From: Ornithinimicrobium sufpigmenti
GTDB lineage: Bacteria; Actinomycetota; Actinomycetes; Actinomycetales; Dermatophilaceae
NCBI RefSeq assembly: GCF_004322775.1
Contig: NZ_CP036403.1
Span: forward strand, 2,728,001-2,792,000
Direction: 5' to 3'
DNA length: 64,000 nt
How positions within the stretch are numbered: the stretch's first letter is position 1; every line of letters starts with the position of its first letter. Both the position numbers and the translations under genes were made by a program. Below the pieces are notes generated by a model. The model saw only the letters and a program-made list of their open reading frames with translations, was not told the DNA's origin and ran no database searches. Below, in pieces: positions 38,026 through 46,047 of the stretch.

Positions 38026-38050
38026 GGCCGACCCAGGATAGGTGCTTTTT

Positions 38051-38067
38051 CCGGGTGACTCACCCGG
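38051..38067. promoter_or_regulatory. Palindrome upstream of the helicase gene
   Basis: CCGGGTGACTCACCCGG is a perfect inverted repeat with a 3-nt centre, 26 bp upstream of the helicase ATG. It lies at a position suitable for an operator. It is followed by A residues, not T, when read toward the helicase, so a terminator is unlikely. Confidence 0.35.
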
Positions 38068-38184
38068 CCGGGCGCGCCCGGGAGAGGGGTGGACGACGTG
38101 GTATGGCGTGTCGTCCGGCGGTGGCGGTGACCCGGCGAGAACGGTCCCGTCCGGGCTCCGCGTCAGCCCTGCGGCCCGGGTCGG

Positions 38185-38553
38185 TCAGCCCTCGCCACCG
38201 CCGCCGCCACCGGGTCCGCCGCTGCCGCCGCTGCCCGACCCGCCGTCCTGCGGCTCGCGCAGGCCCTCGTAGATCTCCTTGCACATGGGGCAGACGGGGA
38301 ACTTCTCGGGGTCGCGGCCGGGCACCCACACCTTGCCGCACAGCGCGATCACCGGGTTGCCGGTCATCGCGGACTCCATGATCTTCTCCTTGCGCACGTA
38401 GTGCGCGAACCGCTCGTGGTCGCCGGGCTCCTGCAGGTCCGGATCGACCCGGGTGTCCTCCCGCTCCAGCAGCGCCGTCTGCGTCTGCGGCGACATGGGG
38501 GCCTCGGGAGCCTCAGGAGCATCGAGCGGCTGGTCGGACATGCGGGTCTCCAT
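38185..38553 (-). CDS. DUF3039 family protein
   Basis: 122 residues from ATG 38553; the ATG at codon 5 is an alternative. The conserved core HYVRKEKIMESAMTGNPVIA, CGKVWVPGRDPEKFPVCPMC holds a cysteine set (C...C-x-x-C) that could bind zinc. A Gly/Ser tail follows. The family is actinobacterial, of unknown function, and often beside the preceding helicase gene, as here. Confidence 0.88.
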   Translation of the reverse strand: METRMSDQPLDAPEAPEAPMSPQTQTALLEREDTRVDPDLQEPGDHERFAHYVRKEKIMESAMTGNPVIALCGKVWVPGRDPEKFPVCPMCKEIYEGLREPQDGGSGSGGSGGPGGGGGGEG

Positions 38554-38630
38554 ACGGTCAGTGTAGGCAGGCCCTGACGATCACGGTCCGGACCGGCGCG
38601 AGGGATGCCACCCTCCGCTAGCCTCGAACG

Positions 38631-39881
38631 ATGACGCGTCGCGCCCCCATGGCCTTGGTGGTCGCCCTCGTCCTCGCCGGGTGCGGGGCGGGCGGTGCGG
38701 ACAGTGCGACGGAGGCCGGCGAGACCAGCGGCGAGGCCGCGAGCGGTGCGCTGACGACTGGTGTCCAGCAGCCAGATCCGGTCGACGAGACCAGCGGCGA
38801 GGGCGCGGACGGTGCGGCGGCGACTGACGCCGGCGGGGACCGCCCGACCGACTCGTTCGCGGTCACCGAGCAGGGCACCTTCGACGAGGGCTGGGCGATG
38901 ACCTTCCTGCCCGGGACCGACCACCTGCTCATCACCGAACGCGGGGGCGCCCTGAAGCTGCGCGACCAGACGACCGGCGAGGTCACCGAGGTCAGCGGCG
39001 TCCCGCAGGTGCACCACTCAGGGCAGGCGGGGATGCACGACGTCATCCCGTCTCCCTCCTTCGAGCAGGACGGGACGATCTACCTCAGCTGGGTCCGCAG
39101 GACCGACGACGGGGTACAGGGCGTGGTCGGCCGGGGCACGCTCGACACGGACGCGGCCGCCCTCTCCGACGTCGAGGTGCTGTGGCAGCAGACTCCGCGG
39201 TCCGGGGACGGGCACTTCTCGTTGCGGATGCTCATCCAGGATGACCACCTGTTCGTCACGTCCGGCGACCGACAGGAACTGACCCCTGCGCAGGGGCTGG
39301 ACACCAACCTCGGCAAGGTCCTGCGGCTGACCCTCGACGGGGAGCCGGCACCGGGCAACCCGTGGGCCGACCAGGGCGGGGTTGCCGCCGAGCTGTGGAC
39401 CATCGGTCACCGCAACCCGCTGGGCATCGCGGAAGACTCCCGCGGACGGATCTGGGTCTCGGAGATGGGGCCGCAGGGCGGCGACGAGCTCAACCTGGTG
39501 GTGGCGGGCGAGAACTACGGCTGGCCCGAGGCCTCCATGGGCGTGCACTACGGCGGTGCCGACATCCCGGACCACGAAACCGGCGACGGCTTCCAGGCCC
39601 CGGCCGCCTGGTGGGTCCCGTCCATCTCGCCCGGCAACCTGCTCATCTACTCGGGCGAGCTGTTCGCCGGATGGGCGGACAGTGCGCTGCTGGGCGGCCT
39701 GTCCGGGCAGAACCTGGTGAGGGTCGCGCTCGACGGCGAGCAGGCCGACGTGGTGGACGGGTGGGACATGGGCGAGCGGGTCCGCGAGGTCGAGCAGGCC
39801 CCCGACGGCGGCGCGATCTGGGTGCTGGAGGACGGTCCGGGCGGCCGGCTGCTCGAGCTGCGGCCCGAGCCCACGAGGTAG
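38631..39881 (+). CDS. PQQ-type sugar dehydrogenase lipoprotein (GSDH family)
   Basis: 416 residues. The first 19 form a lipoprotein signal (ALVVALVLAGC), followed by a Gly/Ala/Thr/Glu linker to about residue 75. The six-bladed propeller shows family motifs: WAMTFLPGTDHLLITERGG, GQAGMHDVIPSPSFEQDG, NLGKVLRLTLDGEPAPGNPW, WTIGHRNPLGIA and GENYGWPE. It oxidises aldose sugars outside the membrane if PQQ is available; no PQQ synthesis genes are in the window, so the cofactor is uncertain. Confidence 0.9.
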   Translation: MTRRAPMALVVALVLAGCGAGGADSATEAGETSGEAASGALTTGVQQPDPVDETSGEGADGAAATDAGGDRPTDSFAVTEQGTFDEGWAMTFLPGTDHLLITERGGALKLRDQTTGEVTEVSGVPQVHHSGQAGMHDVIPSPSFEQDGTIYLSWVRRTDDGVQGVVGRGTLDTDAAALSDVEVLWQQTPRSGDGHFSLRMLIQDDHLFVTSGDRQELTPAQGLDTNLGKVLRLTLDGEPAPGNPWADQGGVAAELWTIGHRNPLGIAEDSRGRIWVSEMGPQGGDELNLVVAGENYGWPEASMGVHYGGADIPDHETGDGFQAPAAWWVPSISPGNLLIYSGELFAGWADSALLGGLSGQNLVRVALDGEQADVVDGWDMGERVREVEQAPDGGAIWVLEDGPGGRLLELRPEPTR

Positions 39882-39978
39882 GTCATCGAGTGCTGCACCC
39901 ATGCGCGCCTGCGGGCAGATTCCCGTGCATCCCCACGTCACTCGGTGAGCGGCAGGCGTTCAGACCGGAGCGCGCAGC

Positions 39979-40563
39979 TCAGTTTTGGTCGGCGTCCGGG
40001 GTCCAGGTGGTGGCGAAGGAGACCGCGGAGCGCTGACGCAGCAGGACCTCGCGCCAGAGCTCGGAGGTGTCCTCGTGGAAGGGGTCGCGGGGCTCGCGGG
40101 GTATGACGTACCAGGCACCCTGGCGGATCTCGCCGTCCAGCTGGCCGGGTCCCCATCCGCTGTAGCCGACGAAGATGCGGAAGGCGCCGAGCTCCGGCAC
40201 GACCAGCGGTGCGGGGGCGTCGAGGTCGACCAGGCCGATGCCGCCGAAGAGCAGCTGCGTGCCGAGCGGCGGGTCGCCGGGGTCGTGGCCCGGCACGCTG
40301 ACCAGACCCATCGCCGTGTCCATCCCGACCGGCCCGCCCCGGAAGAGCACCCCGGGCGAGGTCACGAACGGCTGCCACTCGGGCAGGACGACGTCGACGC
40401 CGGCGTCCAGGGGCTGGTTGAGCACCAGCCCGTGGGCGCCCTCCTCGTCGTGGTGGAGCACGAGCACGACTGCATGCTCGAACGGCTCTCCCGTCATCGG
40501 GGTCGCGACGAGCAGCTCGCCGGTGACGTGCCCGGCAGGAGCCCAGGCGCTGCGCTCGGTCAT
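39979..40563 (-). CDS. YqgE/AlgH family protein
   Basis: 194 residues. TGELLVATPMTGEPFEHAVV at 14-33, HGLVLNQPLD near 45 and LFRGGPVGMD near 73 are the family hallmarks; GYSGWGPGQLDGEI follows near 135. AlgH/YqgE affects alginate genes in Pseudomonas but its biochemical role is unknown. It overlaps the upstream VanZ gene by 4 nt. Confidence 0.92.
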   Translation of the reverse strand: MTERSAWAPAGHVTGELLVATPMTGEPFEHAVVLVLHHDEEGAHGLVLNQPLDAGVDVVLPEWQPFVTSPGVLFRGGPVGMDTAMGLVSVPGHDPGDPPLGTQLLFGGIGLVDLDAPAPLVVPELGAFRIFVGYSGWGPGQLDGEIRQGAWYVIPREPRDPFHEDTSELWREVLLRQRSAVSFATTWTPDADQN

Positions 40564-40958
40564 CCTCTCCTCACCCGCTGGTCGACGGACGGCATACCCC
40601 CATCATGACGCCACCGGGCTACCAGGCGCGCCACGAGCACGCCGACGGCGACGCCGGACAGGTTGGCCAGCGCGTCCGCCAGCTCCGCGACACGGTTGGG
40701 TGCCAGCGCGTGCTGCAGCGGCTCGGCGGCCAGCGCGTGCACCAGAAGGAGGAGCACCACGCACCGGGCGCGGAGCAGCCCGGCCAGCGCGGTCGGCACC
40801 GCGAAGGCCACGAAGTGCCCGACCTTGTCCAGGCCCGGTATGCCGTCCGGCCCGGGCATGGTGGGGGCGTAGAGACCGGACACCTGGGCCACCAGAGCGA
40901 GGGTGAGCAGCACCCACCCGAGCAGGCGCAGCCGACCTGGAGCGGGCCGGCCCGTCAT
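40560..40958 (-). CDS. VanZ-like membrane protein
   Basis: 132 residues with predicted helices at about 11-30, 48-80 and 98-113. GLDKVGHFVAFAVPTALAG and the acidic ELADALANLSGVAVGVL are the conserved VanZ-like motifs. The founding VanZ confers low-level teicoplanin resistance, but most homologues are uncharacterised. Its stop overlaps the yqgE start (ATGA) and it begins 5 bp after the malic enzyme gene. Confidence 0.85.
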   Translation of the reverse strand: MTGRPAPGRLRLLGWVLLTLALVAQVSGLYAPTMPGPDGIPGLDKVGHFVAFAVPTALAGLLRARCVVLLLLVHALAAEPLQHALAPNRVAELADALANLSGVAVGVLVARLVARWRHDGGMPSVDQRVRRG

Positions 40959-40963
40959 CCCGG

Positions 40964-42427
40964 TCAGGCCGTGCCCTCCTCGACCTTCTCGCCCTTCTCG
41001 CCCTTCTCCTGCTTCTCGCGCTCCTCGCGGTCCCTCCTCGCGGCGGCCTCGACGGCCTGGGCGACCGCCTTGGTCGCCTGCGGGTTGAAGACGCTGGGGA
41101 TGATGTAGGTCGGGTTGAGCTCGTCCGGGGTCACGACGTCGGCGAGCGCCGAGGCAGCGGCCAGGAGCATGTCGTCGTCGATGTGCCCGCTGGCGGCGTC
41201 GAGCAGACCGCGGAAGACGCCGGGGAAGACCAGGACGTTGTTGATCTGGTTGGCGAAGTCGCTGCGCCCGGTGGCGACGACTGTCGCGTGGCGGCCGGCC
41301 TCCACCGGGTCCACCTCGGGGACCGGGTTGGCCATCGCGAACACGATGGCGTCCTCGTTCATCTGCGCGATGTCGTCGCCGGTGAGGATGTTGCCGGCCG
41401 AGACCCCGATGAAGACGTCGGCGCCGACGAGCGCCTCCTTGAGGGTGCCGGTCTCCATCGCCCGGTTGGTCTGGCTGGCGATCCAGGCCAGGTTGCCGTT
41501 GTCCCCGCGCATCACGTCGGGGCGGCGGGAGTGGATGACCCCGTCCACGTCCGCGACGATGAGGTCCGTGACCCCGGCCAGCAGCAGCAGCCGGATGATC
41601 GCTGAGCCCGCGGCGCCCGCGCCGGACATGACGACCTTGACCTCGCCCAGCTCCTTCTCCACCACGCGCAGGGCGTTCTTCAGCGCGGCGAGCGCGACGA
41701 TGGCCGTGCCGTGCTGGTCGTCGTGGAAGACCGGGATGTCCAGCTCGCGCCGCAGCCGGTCCTCGATGTAGAAGCAGCGGGGCGCGGAGATGTCCTCCAG
41801 GTTGATCCCGGCGAAGCCGGGCGACAGGGCCTTGACGATGCGGACGATCTCGTCGGCGTCGTGGGCGTCGAGGCAGATGGGGAAGGCATCGATGTCGGCG
41901 AACCGCTTGAACAGCGCCGCCTTGCCCTCCATCACCGGCAGCGCCGCGAGCGGGCCGATGTCACCCAGGCCGAGCACCGCCGAGCCGTCGGTGACGACCG
42001 CGACCGTGTTGCGCTTGATGGTCAGGCTGCGGGCATCCTCGGGGTTCTGCGCGATCGCCTGGCAGATCTTGGCCACGCCGGGCGTGTAGACCAGCGAGAG
42101 GTCGTCGCGGTTGCGGATCGGCAGCTTGGACTTGACCTCGAGCTTGCCCCCGAGGTGCGCCAGGAAGGTGCGGTCGCTGACGCGGCCGATCTCGACCCCG
42201 TCGACCTGGCTGATCGCCTCGACGACCTCGGCTGCGTGGCGGGTGCCGTGGGTGGCGATGGTCAGGTCGGCCTGCAGCCGCTCAGTGCCCGACTCGCTGA
42301 TGTCAACGGCGGTGACCATGCCCCCGACGTCGGCCACGGCGGTGGTGATCTCGGAGACCGCGGTCACCCGGGCGGGCAGCTCGAGCCGGACGGTGATGGA
42401 GTTGGACACGGAGGGCACAGGGCTCAT
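40964..42427 (-). CDS. NAD-dependent malic enzyme with N-terminal ACT-like domain
   Basis: 487 residues. Residues 1-80 form an ACT-like regulatory domain (SITVRLELPARVTAVSEITT). The catalytic part has YTPGVAKICQAI, NTVAVVTDGSAVLGLGDIG, metal-binding HDDQHGTAIVALAAL and the NAD motif VVMSGAGAAGSAIIRLLLLAG. It oxidatively decarboxylates malate to pyruvate. A Lys/Glu repeat tail ends the protein. The ACT-like domain suggests allosteric control. Confidence 0.93.
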   Translation of the reverse strand: MSPVPSVSNSITVRLELPARVTAVSEITTAVADVGGMVTAVDISESGTERLQADLTIATHGTRHAAEVVEAISQVDGVEIGRVSDRTFLAHLGGKLEVKSKLPIRNRDDLSLVYTPGVAKICQAIAQNPEDARSLTIKRNTVAVVTDGSAVLGLGDIGPLAALPVMEGKAALFKRFADIDAFPICLDAHDADEIVRIVKALSPGFAGINLEDISAPRCFYIEDRLRRELDIPVFHDDQHGTAIVALAALKNALRVVEKELGEVKVVMSGAGAAGSAIIRLLLLAGVTDLIVADVDGVIHSRRPDVMRGDNGNLAWIASQTNRAMETGTLKEALVGADVFIGVSAGNILTGDDIAQMNEDAIVFAMANPVPEVDPVEAGRHATVVATGRSDFANQINNVLVFPGVFRGLLDAASGHIDDDMLLAAASALADVVTPDELNPTYIIPSVFNPQATKAVAQAVEAAARRDREEREKQEKGEKGEKVEEGTA

Positions 42428-42471
42428 GACGTCCTATTGTTCCGTATGCGGCCCGCAGCTTCGGACGGTGC

Positions 42472-44088
42472 TCATCGCTGCCACACCAGGACGTCGTCAC
42501 ACCAGGTCCGCACGAGCCCCTCGTCGTGCGAGGCGAGCAGCACACCGGCCCCCGTGGCGTGCTGGTGCTCGTGCACCGCCGCCACCACCGCGCGGGCGGT
42601 GGCCCCGTCCACCATCGCCGTCGGCTCGTCCAGCAGCAGGTAGTCCGGCTGCATCGCCAGCGCCCGCGCCAGCACGACCCGCTGCAGCTGGCCCCCGGAC
42701 ACCTCGTCCGGGCGCCGTTGGGCGATCTCGGGCGCCAGACCGACCCGGTCCAGCAGCGTGGCGACGACCTCCGGTCCGCTCGGTCGACCGGCCAGCACCA
42801 GCGGCTCGGCCAGGGTCCTGCCCAGGCTCCACCGCGGGTCGACGGACGACCGCGGGTCCTGGGGGACGTAGCCGATCCGTCTGCGGACGTCGGCCGGCAC
42901 GCGGTGCCCGGTCCCCCGGATCCGTCGGCCGTCCAGCTCCACGTGCCCGCGGGCGGGGGTATGGAGCAGGGCCAGGGCGCGCAGCAGGCTGGTCTTGCCG
43001 GCACCGGAGGGGGCCATCAGACCGGTGGTCCGGTCGGGGGCGACGTGCACGTCCAGGCCCTCCGTGACGACGTGCCCACGGCCCCTGACGATGGTCAGGT
43101 CGACACCGACCAGGCCGGTGCGCCGCTCGGCGACCGGCGCGGTGGCCCGCGCCGGGCCGGAGGCCGCCGGCTCGCCCTCACAGGCCGGCGGGGTGACGGG
43201 CCTCTCGCCAGGTGCGGTGGCCGGGCCGACGGGCTGACGCGGCCGTAGTCGGTGGGCAGGGTGATAGCCGTGATGATGGGCCTGATGATGGCCGGCCCGG
43301 CGGACCCGCTCGACCACGGCACCGGGCTGCTGACGTCCGCTGGCCCGGCCTGCGTCGAGCTCGACGACAGCATCGGCGACCTGCTCGGCCAGGGACAGGT
43401 CGTGGGTGACGACGAGCACGGCCCGGCCCTCGTCGTGGGCCAGCACGCGCAGCTCGTCGCCCACCCGTACCGCGCGGTCGCGGTCCAGCCCCGTGGTCGG
43501 CTCGTCGGCGAGCACCAGAGCGGGATCCCCGAGCAGCGCCAGCGCGTTGGAGACCCGTTGGACCTGGCCTCCGGAGAGCTGGGCGGGCAGTCGGCCGTCC
43601 CAGGCTGCGTCGACGTCGTGCCGGGTCCGGGCACGCTGGGCCAGCGCAGCCACTCCCTCAGGCGGCACATGGACGCGAGCCTTCTCGCGCAGGTGGGCCC
43701 CGACCGACAGGACCGGTGTGAGCGTGGCCAGGGGCGCCTGCGGCAACCAGGCGGCGATGCGGCCGCGCTGGCGTTCCCACTCGCGGGCCGGCGGGTCGAG
43801 CAGGTCGACGGTCTGGTCCATGGCTGACCACCGGGCCTCCCCACGCACCCATGCCCCTGCCGGCAGCAGACCGAGCAGGGCCGAGATCAGCGTCGACTTG
43901 CCCGCGCCGCTCGGCCCCAGGAGGACGACCACCTCTGCCGGCCGCACCTGCAGGTCGACGTGGTCGAGCACGGTGAGGTGGACGCCGTCCTCCTGGGGCA
44001 GGGCCACACCGAGGCCCTCGACCACGAGGCCGAGACGCTTCTCGCCGTCAGGCCGGTCCTGCCCGATCCCGGTCACGCGGCCGGTCAC
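42472..44088 (-). CDS. Fused duplicated ABC ATPase (Opp/Dpp/Nik type) with His-rich linker
   Basis: 538 residues from GTG 44088, which overlaps the permease stop (GTGA). ATPase 1 has LLGPSGAGKSTLISALLGL, LSGGQVQRVSNALAL and VLADEPTTGLD. ATPase 2, from about 320, has MAPSGAGKTSLLRAL, VSGGQLQRVVLARAL and LLLDEPTAMVD. Between them a linker near 263-281 reads GHHQAHHHGYHPAH. The fusion replaces separate OppD and OppF subunits. The His cluster hints at nickel or another transition metal. Confidence 0.92.
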   Translation of the reverse strand: MTGRVTGIGQDRPDGEKRLGLVVEGLGVALPQEDGVHLTVLDHVDLQVRPAEVVVLLGPSGAGKSTLISALLGLLPAGAWVRGEARWSAMDQTVDLLDPPAREWERQRGRIAAWLPQAPLATLTPVLSVGAHLREKARVHVPPEGVAALAQRARTRHDVDAAWDGRLPAQLSGGQVQRVSNALALLGDPALVLADEPTTGLDRDRAVRVGDELRVLAHDEGRAVLVVTHDLSLAEQVADAVVELDAGRASGRQQPGAVVERVRRAGHHQAHHHGYHPAHRLRPRQPVGPATAPGERPVTPPACEGEPAASGPARATAPVAERRTGLVGVDLTIVRGRGHVVTEGLDVHVAPDRTTGLMAPSGAGKTSLLRALALLHTPARGHVELDGRRIRGTGHRVPADVRRRIGYVPQDPRSSVDPRWSLGRTLAEPLVLAGRPSGPEVVATLLDRVGLAPEIAQRRPDEVSGGQLQRVVLARALAMQPDYLLLDEPTAMVDGATARAVVAAVHEHQHATGAGVLLASHDEGLVRTWCDDVLVWQR

Positions 44089-45035
44089 GAGCGTCCCACC
44101 GACACGGGGCGCAGCCGTTCGGCCAGCCAGTACACGGCCAGGCTGAGCAGGACCAGCACCAGCCCCGGCAGCACGGCGGGCCACCAGTGCCCTGCCAGGA
44201 CCGCCGAACGCGACTGCTCGATGAGCGTGCCGAGCGAGGCCCGGTCGTCCTGCAGGCCCAGCCCCAGGAAGCTCAGCGCCGACTCGTGCATGATCGCGTG
44301 CGGCACCATGAGCACGGTGGCCAGCAGCGCCCGCGACAGCACATGGCCCAGCAGGTGCCGGCTGAGCACCCACCAGCGGCTCGCCCCGGCCCCGACGGCG
44401 GCCTCGACGAAGCCGGACCCGGTCAGGGCCAGCATCTCTGCTCGCACGATCCGGGCGGTCGTCGTCCAGTGGGTCACGGCGACGCTGATCACGACGCTGC
44501 TCAGCGAGGGGCCCAGCAGGGCGACGATGACGATGCCGAGCACCAGGTGCGGCAGCGCGTTGACCGCGTCGACCAGGCGCATGAGCAGCGAGTCCAGCCA
44601 GCCGCCGGCGCGGTGGGCGACCGACCCTGCCAGCCCTCCGACGAGCACACCGATCACGCTGGAGGTGCCGGCGGCGGCGAGCCCGACCAGGAGCGAGACC
44701 CTGGCACCCGCCAGCGTGCGCTCCAGCAGGTCCCGACCCGCGTGGTCGGTCCCGAAGAGGTGGTCCGCGGAGGGGGGCAGCCAGGACCGGGCGAAGTCCG
44801 CCGTCTGCCCCACCCCACCCCCGCCGAGAAGGAGCACCGCCGCCAGGATCGCCACGAGGCCCAGAACCCACCGGGCACCCCGCGGGCCGGCCGTCGGGCC
44901 AGCGCCTGAAGTGGCGGCGGTGGCGGGCCACCGCCTGCGCATCTGCATACCGGGTCCGGCTGCCCGGTTGCTCGGGCCTCGCCCCACCCACGGGCGCAGG
45001 TGGGCGTCGCGCACGGTGCGCCACGGCTCAGCCAT
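44085..45035 (-). CDS. ABC transporter permease, DppC/OppC/NikC type
   Basis: 316 residues. After a basic N-terminus, helices begin at about 55. HLFGTDHAGRDLLERTLAGA is the conserved DppC entry motif, and EAAVGAGASRWWVLSRHLLGH near 210 is the EAA loop that contacts the ATPase. It overlaps the upstream permease by 8 nt and the downstream ATPase by 4 nt, so the importer is one operon. Confidence 0.92.
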   Translation of the reverse strand: MAEPWRTVRDAHLRPWVGRGPSNRAAGPGMQMRRRWPATAATSGAGPTAGPRGARWVLGLVAILAAVLLLGGGGVGQTADFARSWLPPSADHLFGTDHAGRDLLERTLAGARVSLLVGLAAAGTSSVIGVLVGGLAGSVAHRAGGWLDSLLMRLVDAVNALPHLVLGIVIVALLGPSLSSVVISVAVTHWTTTARIVRAEMLALTGSGFVEAAVGAGASRWWVLSRHLLGHVLSRALLATVLMVPHAIMHESALSFLGLGLQDDRASLGTLIEQSRSAVLAGHWWPAVLPGLVLVLLSLAVYWLAERLRPVSVGRS

Positions 45036-46047
45036 CGCGCTCCCCCACCCGCGGGTCGACGAGGCGGTAGAGCAGGTCGGCCGCCAGGTTGCCCAGCACC
45101 ACGATGACCGTGCTCAGGACTGTGACGGCCGCAAGCAGTGCGAAGTCGAGCCGCAGCGCGGACTCGACGATGGCGCTGGCGATGCCGGGCCAGGAGAAGA
45201 CCACCTCCACCAGCACCGCTCCGGTGATGAGCTCGGGCAGACGGACGCCGAGCACCGTGACCAGGGGCAGCAGGGCGGGGCGGACCGCGTGCGACCAGAG
45301 AACCTGCCGACGGGGTATGCCGCGGGCCCAGGCACCGCGCACCGCGGGCCCGGCGAGCGCGTCGCGGGTCGCGTCGCGGACGACGAGGGCGTACCAGGGC
45401 AGCTGGGAGAGGGCCAGCACCGAGACGGGCAGGACGGCGTGCCGCAGCACGTCCAGCGGGTGCACGCCGACGGCGCTCAGGCTCGTGGCACCGCCCGTGG
45501 GCAGCCACCCCAGCGCGACGGCGAACAGCCAGATCGCCACCAGACCCAGCCAGAACGGCGGAGCAGCCTGGAGGGAGATCAGGCCCGCGCCCACCGCCCG
45601 GTCGACCACGGCGCCAGGGCGCGTGCCGGTCCAGGCGCCCAGCAGCACACCCAGCGCCACAGCGAGGAGCAGGGCCACAGCCATGAGACCCAGCGTCCAC
45701 GGCAGCCGCTCGGCCAGGACCGTGGCGACCGGGCGGCGCAGGATGGTCGAGGCGCCCAGGTCACCGGTCAGGGCGTTGCCCCACCACGCCGCCCACTGCT
45801 GCAGGGCGGAGGTCTCACCCATCCGCTCGCGCATCGCCTGCAGGGTGGGCCCGTCCATGGTGAGCGCCCGCTCCCCCAGGGCTGCCGCCACCGGGTCGAA
45901 CGGCGCTGCCTGGGCCAGCGCGAACATGGCCAGGGTCACCCCGGCCAGCAGCAGCGGCAGCAGCAGGAGCCGGCCCAGGACCAGCCGGCCCACCGCGCGG
46001 TCGGTGCGGCGCCGGTGGGAGGAGGTGGTCGGTCCGGCGGCGGTCAC
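45028..46047 (-). CDS. ABC transporter permease, DppB/OppB/NikB type
   Basis: 339 residues from GTG 46047, which overlaps the stop of the binding-protein gene (GTGA); a frame extension to 46083 is less likely. The N-terminal helix LVLGRLLLLPLLLAGVTLAM, GDLGASTILRRPVATVLAERLPWTLGL and the EAA-like GAWARGIPRRQVLWSHAVRPA are typical. VFSWPGIASAIVESALRLD near 285 is the family signature. Confidence 0.92.
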   Translation of the reverse strand: MTAAGPTTSSHRRRTDRAVGRLVLGRLLLLPLLLAGVTLAMFALAQAAPFDPVAAALGERALTMDGPTLQAMRERMGETSALQQWAAWWGNALTGDLGASTILRRPVATVLAERLPWTLGLMAVALLLAVALGVLLGAWTGTRPGAVVDRAVGAGLISLQAAPPFWLGLVAIWLFAVALGWLPTGGATSLSAVGVHPLDVLRHAVLPVSVLALSQLPWYALVVRDATRDALAGPAVRGAWARGIPRRQVLWSHAVRPALLPLVTVLGVRLPELITGAVLVEVVFSWPGIASAIVESALRLDFALLAAVTVLSTVIVVLGNLAADLLYRLVDPRVGERDG

